From: an uncultured Oscillospiraceae bacterium
Lineage (GTDB): Bacteria > Bacillota > Clostridia > Oscillospirales > Ruminococcaceae
Length of the DNA: 64,000 nucleotides
Assembly: GCA_934513685.1 (NCBI GenBank)
Contig: CAKSWY010000005.1
Span: 37,449 to 101,448 of the forward strand
Direction of reading: 5' to 3'
Below, piece by piece: positions 35,107 through 43,644 of the stretch. Within the stretch, counting starts at the first letter, position 1. The number at the start of each line of letters is the position of its first letter. Under the pieces are notes generated by a model. The model ran no database searches. It was given only the letters and a program-made list of their open reading frames with translations, and was not told the origin of the DNA. Made by a program: the position numbers and the translations under genes.

Positions 35107-35148
35107 GAAATGGCCTCCTTTCCGGTAAAAATTCGAAGCGACATAACG

Positions 35149-35177
35149 AATATGTAGCATGCTAATATGTAGCATGC
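35149..35177 (-). promoter_or_regulatory. likely MarR operator: 14-bp direct repeat with palindrome
   Basis: AATATGTAGCATGC occurs twice (35149-35162 and 35164-35177), one base apart. The junction contains the palindrome TAGCATGCTA (35155-35164). The site lies immediately downstream of the -10 box, over the expected transcription start. Confidence 0.75.
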
Positions 35178-35182
35178 GAACT

Positions 35183-35211
35183 ATTATAACGGCGCGGCCG
35201 GGCAAAGTCAA
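35183..35211 (-). promoter_or_regulatory. promoter of marR-ABC-ABC
   Basis: Minus strand TTGACT (35206-35211), a 17-bp spacer and TATAAT (35183-35188): near-consensus, as expected for an operon held down by a repressor. Confidence 0.85.
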
Positions 35212-35289
35212 TGTGAAAAATGTTAAGCTTTCATGAAATTCACCCGGGCAGAAACGGCCACGTCAGAATTCGCCTTGCGGACGAAAATA

Positions 35290-35298
35290 TGCTACAAT
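35290..35298 (+). promoter_or_regulatory. extended -10 promoter upstream of the first YbjN-like gene
   Basis: TGCTACAAT, about 150 bases before the ATG. A second TATAAT at 35397-35402 lies nearer but lacks a -35. Confidence 0.5.
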
Positions 35299-35444
35299 AA
35301 AACAAATGGAAACGCCGGGGCTGCAGCGCTGCGCGGCCGGGGGAGAGACTGGCCCGGCCCTGCTTGCCCGGCACGAACCCGGCATTTATAATGTAGTATA
35401 TAAAATAAATAAAAGCAGGCGCGCCATGCCTGGGGAGGAACGCC

Positions 35445-35873
35445 ATGGAACAGATTCTGGACCGGCTGTGCAGCCATCTGGACAAAAACAACTACAAATA
35501 CGACCGCACCGAGACCGTGAGCGGCTGCGGCGCAGTGCGGGTGCGCTTCCGCGCCCACAACCTGGATGTGGTGGAGCTGCACATCCTGGCCGACCTGGAG
35601 AACACCAACCTGGCCCTGCGCTGCTTTGACGTGTGCCGGGTGCCGAAGGACCGACAGGCCCGCATGGAGCACTGCCTGAACGAGCTGAACCGCCGCCGCC
35701 GGTGGTACCACTTTTACATCGACGAGGAGGGCGGCGTGGTGGCCGCCTGCGACGCGGTGGTGGCCCCCGGAACCGCCGGCCCGGTGGGGATGGAGCTGAT
35801 CCTGCGCGGGGTGGACGCGGTGGACGAGGGCTACCCCGTTCTGATGAAAGCCCTGTGGGGCGAAAAGGCGTAA
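35445..35873 (+). CDS. YbjN-like domain protein (paralogue 1)
   Basis: A 142-aa soluble protein. Its layout and C-terminal block match the gene at 56060: LNELNRRRRWYHFYIDEEG, then AACDAVV, RGVDAVDEGYP and MKALW. This fold resembles YbjN/type III secretion chaperone-like domains; the role in Firmicutes is unknown. Start supported by GGGGAGG upstream. It is monocistronic, followed by a terminator ahead of the hrcA operon. Confidence 0.7.
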   Translation: MEQILDRLCSHLDKNNYKYDRTETVSGCGAVRVRFRAHNLDVVELHILADLENTNLALRCFDVCRVPKDRQARMEHCLNELNRRRRWYHFYIDEEGGVVAACDAVVAPGTAGPVGMELILRGVDAVDEGYPVLMKALWGEKA

Positions 35874-35937
35874 GCCCCAACGTCAAAAGCGCGGCGGACG
35901 GCGCGCCGCGTTGGCAGTTGAATCCCGTTTGCACTCC

Positions 35938-35973
35938 GGCCCCCGGCGGCGCAGCTGCCCGGGGCCTTTTTGC
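35938..35973 (+). terminator. terminator before the hrcA operon
   Basis: GGCCCCCGGC near 35938 pairs with GCCCGGGGCC near 35957-35966, followed by TTTTT. Confidence 0.7.
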
Positions 35974-36098
35974 ACCCGTTTGGCCCGAAACCGGGGCGGA
36001 AAACCCCGGGAATACGGGGGACAAACGGCCAAAATATGGGCAAAAGCAGAAAAAGTGGAAGTTTTTTTGAAGGGATTATGAATTTTTTGCGACACCCC

Positions 36099-36126
36099 TT
36101 GACAACCTGAATTTATGGAGTAAAAT
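36099..36126 (+). promoter_or_regulatory. promoter of hrcA-grpE-dnaK-dnaJ
   Basis: TTGACA (36099-36104), a 16-bp spacer and TAAAAT (36121-36126), directly ahead of the CIRCE operator. Confidence 0.85.
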
Positions 36127-36130
36127 GAAC

Positions 36131-36157
36131 TTAGCACTCGAGAGAACGGAGTGCTAA
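36131..36157 (+). promoter_or_regulatory. CIRCE operator (HrcA binding site)
   Basis: Perfect consensus TTAGCACTC (36131-36139), 9-bp spacer, GAGTGCTAA (36149-36157). HrcA represses here until heat shock titrates GroEL away. Confidence 0.97.
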
Positions 36158-36185
36158 AGAATGAAAGAAAAGAGGTGCAGGGCTT

Positions 36186-37220
36186 ATGACAATGGACCCT
36201 CGCAAGCAGCGCGTGCTTCAGGCCATCGTGGCCCTGTATGCCATGGAGGGTGAGCCGGTGGGCAGCGGCCTGCTGAGCAATTATCTGGACCTTTCGGTGT
36301 CCAGCGCCACCCTCCGCAATGAAATGGCGGCCCTCACCAAACTGGGCCTGCTGGAGCAGCCCCACACCAGCGCGGGCCGGGTGCCCAGCACCAAGGGGTA
36401 CCGGTATTACCTGGATAACCTGCTGGATGCCGATGAGCAGCTGCCCGCCGCCGAGCGCCAGGCCATTGATGACATCTTCGATGATCTGGACTATGAGCCC
36501 GAGCATCTGGCCCAGGGCGCGGCGCGGGCGCTGAGCCGCCACACCGGCTTCACCGCCGCCGTCACCACCCCCCGGGCGGACGATCTGTGCATCGCCCACT
36601 TTGAGGTGGTGCAGGTGGGCCGCTACTCCGCCGCTGTGCTGGGCGTGACCAGCGCAGGCGGTGTGTGCACCCGGGTGGCCCGGGTGGCCGAAGGCCTGAC
36701 CCGCCAGCAGGCCGCCAATGTGGCTGCGGTGCTGAACCAGAACCTGACCTTTGTTTCCCCGGCGGACCTGACGCCCCGGCTGCTGGCCGGTATGGGCGCG
36801 GCCCTTGGGGCGGACGGGATGCCGCTCAGCCCGGTGCTGCTGGCAGCGGCCGCCCTGCTGCGGGAAGCGGTGCTGCCCAAGGCGTATCTGGAGGGCCAGC
36901 AGGCCCTGCTGGAATGGCCGGAGCTGGCCCCCTCGGTGGGCAAGCTGCTGCAAGCCTTTGACGATGGCGAAAGTGCCCGCAAGCTGCTTTCGCCCGCCAA
37001 ACGGCGCACGGCGGTAAAGTTGGGTGAGGACCTGGAGACCCCCATGCCGGGGCTGTGCATTATGAGCAGCCGCTACCTGGCAGGCGGCGGCCTCACCGGC
37101 AATCTGGCCATCATCGGCACCAACCGGATGCCTTTTGAACAGTTGATGCCCCGCCTGGAGTACTTCGCCCGCAAGCTCGGGCAGTGTATGTCCGGACGGA
37201 CACAGGAGGATGACGTATGA
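36186..37220 (+). CDS. hrcA: heat-inducible transcription repressor HrcA
   Basis: A 344-aa repressor of class I heat-shock genes that binds CIRCE and needs GroEL for activity. The N-terminal winged helix (1-~75) includes QAIVALYAMEGEPVGS, SSATLRNEMAAL and HTSAGRVPSTKGYRYYL, highly characteristic. A GAF-like dimer domain and C-terminal region follow. It sits right behind a perfect CIRCE, so it is autoregulated. Its stop overlaps the grpE start by 4 bases. Confidence 0.97.
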   Translation: MTMDPRKQRVLQAIVALYAMEGEPVGSGLLSNYLDLSVSSATLRNEMAALTKLGLLEQPHTSAGRVPSTKGYRYYLDNLLDADEQLPAAERQAIDDIFDDLDYEPEHLAQGAARALSRHTGFTAAVTTPRADDLCIAHFEVVQVGRYSAAVLGVTSAGGVCTRVARVAEGLTRQQAANVAAVLNQNLTFVSPADLTPRLLAGMGAALGADGMPLSPVLLAAAALLREAVLPKAYLEGQQALLEWPELAPSVGKLLQAFDDGESARKLLSPAKRRTAVKLGEDLETPMPGLCIMSSRYLAGGGLTGNLAIIGTNRMPFEQLMPRLEYFARKLGQCMSGRTQEDDV

Positions 37221-37846
37221 GTGAAGAAACAAAGAACACGGCCCCTCAGCCGCAGGAACCGGAAACGGCGCCTGCCGCCGAACCCGTGAAAGAGGCCCAG
37301 ACCGCCGAGACCCCGGCCGCTGAGGAGCAGGACGTTCCCCAGGACCCCAAGGCCAAGAAGGAGTGGTTCGGCAAGAAGGCCGCCAAGGAGCTGGCCGCTG
37401 AGAAGGCCCGGGCAGACGCCGCCGAAAAGGCTGCGGCCCAGGCAAAGGATCAGCTGCTGCGCACGGCTGCCGAATATGACAACTTCCGCCGCCGCTCCGC
37501 CAAGGAGCAGGACGCCGCCTTCAACAACGGCGTGGGCTTCGCGGTGAATCAGATCCTCACCATTCTGGATACATTGGAAATGGCAGCGAACGCCGCCTGC
37601 ACCGATGAGAATTACAAGAAGGGCGTGGTGATGACGCTGGACAAAGCCTCCGCCGCCCTCACCGCCCTGAAGGTAGAAGAGATCCCTGCCGAGGGCCAGC
37701 CCTTTGACCCCAACCTGCACAACGCCGTGATGCAGAAGCCCGCCGAGGACGGGCAGAAGAGCGGCACGGTGGTGCAGGTGTTCCAGAAGGGCTACAAGAT
37801 CGGCGACCGGATCATCCGCCACGCCACCGTGGTTGTGGCCGAATAA
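37217..37846 (+). CDS. grpE: nucleotide exchange factor GrpE
   Basis: A 209-aa cochaperone that releases ADP from DnaK. A Glu/Pro/Ala-rich N-terminus leads to a long helix with LLRTAAEYDNFRRRSAKEQ and the C-terminal beta domain with NLHNAVMQ and VVQVFQKGYKIGDRIIRHATVVV, all family hallmarks. The ATGA overlap with hrcA implies coupling. A 139-bp gap without a recognisable second CIRCE separates it from dnaK. Confidence 0.96.
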   Translation: MSEETKNTAPQPQEPETAPAAEPVKEAQTAETPAAEEQDVPQDPKAKKEWFGKKAAKELAAEKARADAAEKAAAQAKDQLLRTAAEYDNFRRRSAKEQDAAFNNGVGFAVNQILTILDTLEMAANAACTDENYKKGVVMTLDKASAALTALKVEEIPAEGQPFDPNLHNAVMQKPAEDGQKSGTVVQVFQKGYKIGDRIIRHATVVVAE

Positions 37847-37985
37847 ATGGCTGCTCCGGGCGGCATGACCGCCCGACAATATAAAACCCCTGAGCGAAAC
37901 AGCAAGTACCACCCCGGTGCCCCAAAGAAGGCACCACCCAAACAACGACATTCCCGAAATTGCAAATTAAAGGAGCGAATAGATT

Positions 37986-39824
37986 ATGAGTAAGATCATT
38001 GGCATTGACCTTGGCACCACCAACAGCTGTGTTGCCGTTATCGAGGGCGGCGAGCCCGTTGTTATCGCGAACGCCGAAGGCGCCCGCACCACCCCTTCCG
38101 TTGTGGGCTTCACCAAGACCGGCGACCGTCTGGTGGGCCAGGTCGCAAAGCGCCAGGCCATCACCAACCCCGATCGCACCATTTCTTCCATCAAGCGGAA
38201 GATGGGCACCAATGAGAAGGTCACCATCGACGGCAAGGCCTACACCCCGCAGGAGATCAGCGCGATGATCCTGGCCAAGCTGAAGGCGGATGCCGAGGCT
38301 TACCTGGGCGAGCCGGTTACCGAGGCCGTCATCACCGTTCCCGCTTACTTCAACGACAGCCAGCGTCAGGCCACTAAGGACGCAGGCACCATCGCCGGCC
38401 TGAACGTGAAGCGTATCATCAACGAGCCCACCGCCGCCAGCCTGGCCTACGGTGTGGATAAGGAGACCGACCAGAAGATCATGGTGTACGACCTGGGCGG
38501 CGGCACCTTCGATGTGTCCATCATTGAGATGGGCGACGGCGTGACCGAAGTTCTGGCCACCAACGGTGATACCCACCTGGGCGGCGATGACTTCGACCAG
38601 CGCGTTATCGACTGGATGGCTGATGCCTTCCAGAAGGAGAACGGCATTGACCTGCGTCAGGACAAGATGGCTGCGCAGCGCCTGAAGGAAGCCGCCGAGA
38701 AGGCGAAGATCGAGCTGTCCAGCGCGATGCAGAGCAACATCAACCTGCCCTTCATCACCGCCGACGCCACCGGCCCCAAGCACCTGGATATGACCCTGAG
38801 CCGTGCTCAGTTTGACGCGCTGACCGCCGACCTGGTGGAGCGCACCATGAGCCCCGTTCGCAAGGCCTTGGCCGATGCCGGCCTGAAGGCCAGCGACCTG
38901 AAGAAGGTTCTGCTGGTGGGCGGTTCTACCCGTATCCCCGCCGTGCAGGAGGCCGTGAAGAAGGAAATGGGCATGGAGCCCTTCAAGGGCATCAACCCCG
39001 ATGAGTGCGTGGCCGTGGGTGCTGCCATTCAGGGCGGCGTGCTGCAGGGCGATGTGAAGGGCCTGCTGCTGCTGGATGTTACCCCCCTGAGCCTGGGCAT
39101 TGAGACCCTGGGCGGCGTGTGCACCAAGATCATTGACCGCAACACCACCATTCCCACCAAGAAGAGCCAGATCTTCTCCACTGCGGCCGACAACCAGCCC
39201 AGCGTTGAGGTGAACGTGCTGCAGGGCGAGCGTGAGTTTGCCCGCGACAACAAGAGCCTGGGTACCTTCCATCTGGACGGCATCGCTCCCGCGCCCCGCG
39301 GCGTGCCTCAGATCGAGGTTACCTTCGACATTGATGCCAACGGCATTGTGCACGTAAGCGCCAAGGACCTGGGTACCGGCAAGGAGCAGAGCATCACCAT
39401 CACCGCTTCCACCAACATGAGCAAGGACGACATCGACAAGGCCGTGAAGGACGCCGAGCGTTTTGCCGAGGAAGATAAGAAGAAGCGCGAGGAGATCGAC
39501 ATCCGCAACGGCGCCGACCAGATGGTGTTCCAGACCGAGAAGGCTCTGGGCGAGCTGGGCGACAAGGTGGACGCCGGCGAGAAGGCCGATGTGGAAGCCA
39601 AGCTGAACGCCCTGAAGGAAGCCCTGAAGGGCACCGACATCGAGGCCATCAAGGCAAAACAGGAAGAGCTGCAGAAGGCCTTCTACGCCATCAGCGAGAA
39701 GGTTTATAAGCAGGCTGCCGAAGCTCAGCAGGCCGCGGGCCAGCAGCCCGGCGCAGGCGCAGCCGGCAACGGCGGCAGCACCGGCGACGACGGCGTGGTG
39801 GACGCAGACTTCAAGGAAGTGTAA
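37986..39824 (+). CDS. dnaK: molecular chaperone DnaK (Hsp70)
   Basis: A 612-aa Hsp70. The ATPase domain has GIDLGTTNSCVAV at the start, INEPTAASLAYG and YDLGGGTFDVSI, and VGGSTRIPAVQ. The substrate domain contains the VTPLSLGIETLGG linker region and is followed by a helical lid and a Gly/Ala-rich tail ending DADFKEV. A deletion of ~24 residues in the N-terminal domain relative to E. coli is usual for Gram-positives and fits the short length. SD is AAAGGAG 11 bases upstream. Confidence 0.98.
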   Translation: MSKIIGIDLGTTNSCVAVIEGGEPVVIANAEGARTTPSVVGFTKTGDRLVGQVAKRQAITNPDRTISSIKRKMGTNEKVTIDGKAYTPQEISAMILAKLKADAEAYLGEPVTEAVITVPAYFNDSQRQATKDAGTIAGLNVKRIINEPTAASLAYGVDKETDQKIMVYDLGGGTFDVSIIEMGDGVTEVLATNGDTHLGGDDFDQRVIDWMADAFQKENGIDLRQDKMAAQRLKEAAEKAKIELSSAMQSNINLPFITADATGPKHLDMTLSRAQFDALTADLVERTMSPVRKALADAGLKASDLKKVLLVGGSTRIPAVQEAVKKEMGMEPFKGINPDECVAVGAAIQGGVLQGDVKGLLLLDVTPLSLGIETLGGVCTKIIDRNTTIPTKKSQIFSTAADNQPSVEVNVLQGEREFARDNKSLGTFHLDGIAPAPRGVPQIEVTFDIDANGIVHVSAKDLGTGKEQSITITASTNMSKDDIDKAVKDAERFAEEDKKKREEIDIRNGADQMVFQTEKALGELGDKVDAGEKADVEAKLNALKEALKGTDIEAIKAKQEELQKAFYAISEKVYKQAAEAQQAAGQQPGAGAAGNGGSTGDDGVVDADFKEV

Positions 39825-39880
39825 TAAAACCGATAACCGGATGACCCACAGAGCGGCTGGATGACCGCGACGCTCTGAAA

Positions 39881-39913
39881 CGCCGCCCGGCCCGAAAGCA
39901 GGGCCGGGCGGCG
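39881..39913 (+). promoter_or_regulatory. strong hairpin between dnaK and dnaJ
   Basis: CGCCGCCCGGCCC (39881-39893), 7-base loop, GGGCCGGGCGGCG (39901-39913). It is followed by TTGTGGG instead of a T-run, so it is more likely an mRNA-stability or partial-termination element than a full terminator. Confidence 0.6.
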
Positions 39914-39973
39914 TTGTGGGTTTATGACCTGGATAAAAAACTGCGTATCTACGCGGCATGAGGGTGAGATTGT

Positions 39974-41140
39974 ATGGCAGATAAGCGCGATTACTACGAG
40001 GTGCTAGGCATTGCCAAGGGCGCCTCGGAGGATGAGATCAAAAAGGCTTACCGCAAGGTAGCCAAAAAGTACCACCCGGATCTGAATCCGGGCAACAAAG
40101 AGGCAGAGGAGAAGTTCAAGGAGGCCAACGAGGCCTATGAAGTGCTCTCCAACCCCGAAAAGAAGGCCAAGTACGACCAGTTTGGCTTTGCCGGTGTGGA
40201 CCCCAACTATGGCGCAGGCCAGGGCGGCGGGTTCGGCGGCGGTTTTGGCGGCGGCGTGGATCTGGGCGATATCTTCGGCGACATCTTCGGCGGCGGTTTT
40301 GGCGGGTTCGGCGGTTCCAGCAGCCGCAGCAACCCCAATGGCCCCCGAAAGGGCGCGGACGTGCGTGTGCCCCTGACCCTGAGCTTTATGGAGGCGGTGC
40401 ACGGCTGCACCAAGACCATCAGCATTACTCGGCGTGAAACCTGCCCCGATTGCAATGGCAGCGGCGCGGCCAGGGGCACCAGCCCCGAGACCTGCCCTGA
40501 CTGCGGCGGCCGCGGCTATGTGATGCGCCAGATGCGCACCCCCTTCGGCGTGATGCAGAGCCAGCAGCCCTGCCAGCGCTGCGGCGGCAAGGGCAAATTC
40601 GTGAAGAACCCCTGCACCCACTGCCATGGCACCGGCAAGGTGGGCGTGAAGAAGAGCCTGGAGGTGCGCATCCCCGCGGGTGTGGACGACGACCAGAGCG
40701 TGGCACTGCGCGGCCAGGGCGATGCCGGCCTGAACGGCGGCCCCAACGGCGATGTGATCGTGCTGCTGAACGTGAAGCCCGATCCCATGTTCCAGCGGGA
40801 CGGCTACGATGTGTACGTAAATGTGCCCATCACCTTCAAGCAGGCGGTGCTGGGCGATGAAGTGGTGGTGCCCACGGTGGACGGCAAGGTGGAGTACACG
40901 GTGCCCGAGGGCACCCAGAGCGGTACCACCTTCCGGCTGCGGGGCAAGGGCATCCCCTATGTGGGCGGCCGCGGCCGTGGCGATCAGTACGTCAAGGTCA
41001 GCGTGGAAATCCCCAAAAAACTGAACAAGGCCCAGAAGGAAGCCCTGAATGCCTTTGACGAGTGCATGAAGGACGAGAACTACGTGCAGCGCAAGAGCTT
41101 TTTCAAGAACCTGCGCGACAAGTTCGAGGGCAAACAATAA
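39974..41140 (+). CDS. dnaJ: chaperone DnaJ (Hsp40, type I)
   Basis: A 388-aa DnaK cochaperone. The J domain (1-~70) has YYEVLGIAKGA and the HPD tripeptide in YHPDLNPG. A Gly/Phe-rich linker follows, then four zinc-binding CxxCxGxG repeats (CPDCNGSG, CPDCGGRG, CQRCGGKG, CTHCHGTG) and the C-terminal peptide-binding domains. Last gene of the hrcA operon, followed by a strong terminator. Confidence 0.98.
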   Translation: MADKRDYYEVLGIAKGASEDEIKKAYRKVAKKYHPDLNPGNKEAEEKFKEANEAYEVLSNPEKKAKYDQFGFAGVDPNYGAGQGGGFGGGFGGGVDLGDIFGDIFGGGFGGFGGSSSRSNPNGPRKGADVRVPLTLSFMEAVHGCTKTISITRRETCPDCNGSGAARGTSPETCPDCGGRGYVMRQMRTPFGVMQSQQPCQRCGGKGKFVKNPCTHCHGTGKVGVKKSLEVRIPAGVDDDQSVALRGQGDAGLNGGPNGDVIVLLNVKPDPMFQRDGYDVYVNVPITFKQAVLGDEVVVPTVDGKVEYTVPEGTQSGTTFRLRGKGIPYVGGRGRGDQYVKVSVEIPKKLNKAQKEALNAFDECMKDENYVQRKSFFKNLRDKFEGKQ

Positions 41141-41165
41141 GCGCAAGCGGCTCCCATCAGAGAGC

Positions 41166-41206
41166 AGCGGGCGGACCCGGCAGTGCGGGCCCGCCCGCTT
41201 TTTTTG
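41166..41206 (+). terminator. terminator after dnaJ
   Basis: AGCGGGCGG (41166-41174) pairs with CCGCCCGCT (41191-41199), with an inner CCCG/CGGG stem, followed by seven T's. Confidence 0.92.
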
Positions 41207-41351
41207 TGCCGGCAGCAACGCGGCGCTGCGATTTTGGCGTAAAGCCGGGTATGCCGGGGATGCTTGCGCGCCGGCTGGCGGGAAATTCTCGTGACTGTGC
41301 ACAAACAACGGCGCGAAATGCTGTGGCACTCGATGAAAATATCGTGGATAA

Positions 41352-41381
41352 TTGACATTTACACCGAAGAAGATGTAAACT
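41352..41381 (+). promoter_or_regulatory. promoter and possible operator of the XRE/membrane-protein operon
   Basis: Perfect TTGACA (41352-41357), an 18-bp spacer and TAAACT (41376-41381). An inverted repeat TTTACA (41358-41363) and TGTAAA (41374-41379) lies between and over the boxes and may be the regulator's binding site. Confidence 0.6.
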
Positions 41382-41424
41382 ATAGTTGACAAAAGGAAAG
41401 CCCGTCAGAGAGGAGATGGTACAC

Positions 41425-41631
41425 ATGGCGCAGAACGAGCGCATGAAGCGGGCGCGCAAAGAGCTTGGCCTCAGTCAGGAAGAGCTGGCCCGGAAAATCG
41501 GCGTCAGCCGCCAAACCATCAACATGATCGAGCGAGGGGACTACAACCCTACGCTGAAGCTCTGCATCCAGCTCTGTCACGCCTTGGGCACCACTCTGGA
41601 TGCGCTGTTTTGGGAGGAGGAAACACTATGA
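41425..41631 (+). CDS. small XRE-family (Cro/CI-type HTH) regulator
   Basis: A 68-aa DNA-binding protein made of a single helix-turn-helix domain: MKRARKELGLSQEELARKIG, then SRQTINMIERGDYNPTLKL and an acidic end. It resembles small clostridial XRE regulators encoded with membrane proteins. I chose the start at MAQNERMK, 9-10 bases after GAGGAG. The stop overlaps the start of the next gene by 4 bases (ATGA), so it is translated together with the membrane protein. Confidence 0.88.
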   Translation: MAQNERMKRARKELGLSQEELARKIGVSRQTINMIERGDYNPTLKLCIQLCHALGTTLDALFWEEETL

Positions 41632-42956
41632 AAACACTGCGATGGGATCTGTTTTACGAGATTCAGCACATGGAGACGGTGGCGGACGAACGCACCGCCC
41701 GTCTGGAAGCCCGCCGGAACAAATGGCTTCTGAGGACCTATCCGTGGCTGCTGCTGGTCATCTATCTGTTTGCAGGTATGTTTGCTGGGTGGGACGGTGG
41801 CATACGGCCCCTGCTTCTGCTGGCGCTGTTTTTGCCGGTGCTTTGCAACACGCTTCTGTCCCTGCGGGACGGCACCCTCTGCACCGACGAGGACCATGAG
41901 GGCGCGCAGTCCAGCCGCATCGGCGCAAAAATCGACCTTCTGGTGAGGCCCTACTTCGTCTTTTGGTACTTCTTCAATCTGCTGTTGCAGGGGTCGACGC
42001 CGTCCCGGTGGGGATGGGAGATGCTCTTGGCGCTGGCCCCGGCGGCGGGGTGCACCTGCCTGTACTGGGCGCTGGCGGCCATGGCCCATGGCCACTGCCT
42101 GTGGAAAGCACAGCAGGAAGGGGAAGAGGTGCCTCCGCCCTCCCGCCGCGAGGGCCTTGCCAAACTGGCGTGGGCCCTGCTGCTGGCGGCGAGCGTGGCG
42201 CTCACCGTGCTGGGTGTGCGGAGCGTTCAGCAGGCGGCGGTTCCGGAGGAGCTGAGGCCGCTGGAGAACCTCACCGACCCCACCTGGACGGTGCCCGAGG
42301 AAGGACAGGTGTGGACGGCGGCCTGCCGGGTGCAGGTTCCGGACGTGCCCGGCGTCATCGCCGGCGAGACCCAGGGCCTTGTCTGGCTGGGGCAGATCGA
42401 CAACACCCGGTACCGTGTGTCGCTGGCCATTGAGAACGGCCAGGTGGCGGCGGCCTGTCTGCGCCGCTCGGTTCGGGATGCGCAGGGTGCCGCTTGGAGC
42501 GACTGGTCCGACGAACGCTGGCAGGATGGCCGCTGGCAGAACGCCCTCGACCTGAACCTTGCCCAGCGCAGCTGGGCGGAGCAGCACATCAGGGCCGGCT
42601 GGAACGCCCCGAACCTGACCGACGGCCAGCTGCTGGGCTGGCAGGCGGAGAACGGCCGCTACCGGCTGGACCGGTGCGACTGGGCGATGCTGACCACCGG
42701 CGCGGAAAAACAAACTGCATTGAGCAATCTGCCCGAAGAGGAGCAGAACCACTATTTCTATACTCTGGACGACGCCGGGCGGAACATTGCCTACCAACGC
42801 CTGAGCGCGGACGGCAACGGCAGCAATGCCTGGGTGCAGCGGAATGAGGGCACAGCGGAGGAGTTGGCCCGCCAGATCGAGGCGCCGTTTGTGCCGGATT
42901 GGTACAGCGAGAACCTGCTTCCCGTCTGGCAGACCCTGCCCGATGCCGGGACCTGA
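41628..42956 (+). CDS. membrane protein with large soluble C-terminal domain, unknown function
   Basis: A 442-aa protein. A cytoplasmic N-terminal segment LRWDLFYEIQHMETVADERT is followed by about five membrane helices (~36-200) and a soluble, Trp-rich domain (~205-442) that should lie outside the cell. I do not recognise a family. The N-terminal motif RW-L--E----M--V-DERT recurs in the next gene, suggesting common descent or a common partner. GGAGGAGG precedes the ATG. Confidence 0.75.
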   Translation: MKTLRWDLFYEIQHMETVADERTARLEARRNKWLLRTYPWLLLVIYLFAGMFAGWDGGIRPLLLLALFLPVLCNTLLSLRDGTLCTDEDHEGAQSSRIGAKIDLLVRPYFVFWYFFNLLLQGSTPSRWGWEMLLALAPAAGCTCLYWALAAMAHGHCLWKAQQEGEEVPPPSRREGLAKLAWALLLAASVALTVLGVRSVQQAAVPEELRPLENLTDPTWTVPEEGQVWTAACRVQVPDVPGVIAGETQGLVWLGQIDNTRYRVSLAIENGQVAAACLRRSVRDAQGAAWSDWSDERWQDGRWQNALDLNLAQRSWAEQHIRAGWNAPNLTDGQLLGWQAENGRYRLDRCDWAMLTTGAEKQTALSNLPEEEQNHYFYTLDDAGRNIAYQRLSADGNGSNAWVQRNEGTAEELARQIEAPFVPDWYSENLLPVWQTLPDAGT

Positions 42957-42974
42957 CGAAACGGAGGGATCGCT

Positions 42975-43541
42975 ATGAAACGAGCGGACATTCGCTGGAA
43001 TCTGGTGTTCGAGTTCAATCGGATGAATCTGGTGCAGGACGAGCGTACCGAACAGGAAGCGGAGAAGGACCGGAAGATCAGCCTGATTTGGACGGCGGCC
43101 CTGCTGGTGCTTCTGCTCTGGCCCCTTCGGGATGAGGGGGCTTTGCGGGGGATGGCCCTGGTGGATCTGTGCGCAGTGGCCCTGCGGGCGGTGCTGGACT
43201 GGCGTGCCCTGCACGGGGGAAGCTTTCTGCTGACCGGCAAGACCGTCACCGCATGGAACGGCCTGAGCCGCGCGCTGCTGGGCGGCATCTGGACGGGCGC
43301 AGCGCTGTACTACCTGCTGGGTGCCCGCAGCCTGCTGACGGCGCTCGGCGCGGCGGTGCTGGGGTGCGGGCTGTACGGGGCGTATCTGGCGCTGGCCCAG
43401 ACCCATGTGATGAATCGGGCCAAACAGGAGGACCCGGAGGGCTGGTGGCCCAACGAACACCCCGGCCGGGGCCTTGCAGTGCTGCTGGCTCTGGCAGCCG
43501 CAGGGCTGGCCATGATGGCCGCCGGGTGGAATTTTGGCTGA
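42975..43541 (+). CDS. five-helix membrane protein sharing the DERT N-terminal motif
   Basis: A 188-aa protein. The N-terminus IRWNLVFEFNRMNLVQDERT aligns with the preceding protein, then about five membrane helices follow (~37-53, 60-77, 92-112, 115-137, 160-180). There is no recognised domain or catalytic motif. It lies 18 bp after the previous stop with SD GGAGGG. It may form a membrane complex with its neighbour, under control of the XRE protein. Confidence 0.75.
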   Translation: MKRADIRWNLVFEFNRMNLVQDERTEQEAEKDRKISLIWTAALLVLLLWPLRDEGALRGMALVDLCAVALRAVLDWRALHGGSFLLTGKTVTAWNGLSRALLGGIWTGAALYYLLGARSLLTALGAAVLGCGLYGAYLALAQTHVMNRAKQEDPEGWWPNEHPGRGLAVLLALAAAGLAMMAAGWNFG

Positions 43542-43544
43542 TTG

Positions 43545-43582
43545 CGCGGATGTGAGGCGGGGCGCGAATCACTGCTGCAACC
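43545..43582 (+). repeat. partial dispersed repeat before copy C
   Basis: GCGGATGTGAGGCGGGGCGCG followed by CTGCTGCAAC closely resembles the 3' end and flank of copy B1 (18553-18586). It begins just after the 188-aa gene. Confidence 0.55.
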
Positions 43583-43644
43583 TTATAATAAGAACGAGAG
43601 GTTGGCGTGGCTGTGCGGCTGCCATGGCCTGACCGCAAAGAAAC

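Noticed and set aside
37847..37985. Second CIRCE or promoter before dnaK.
   Set aside because: A TATAAA-like string is present but no TTAGCACTC half-site and no -35; dnaK is most simply read from the hrcA promoter.
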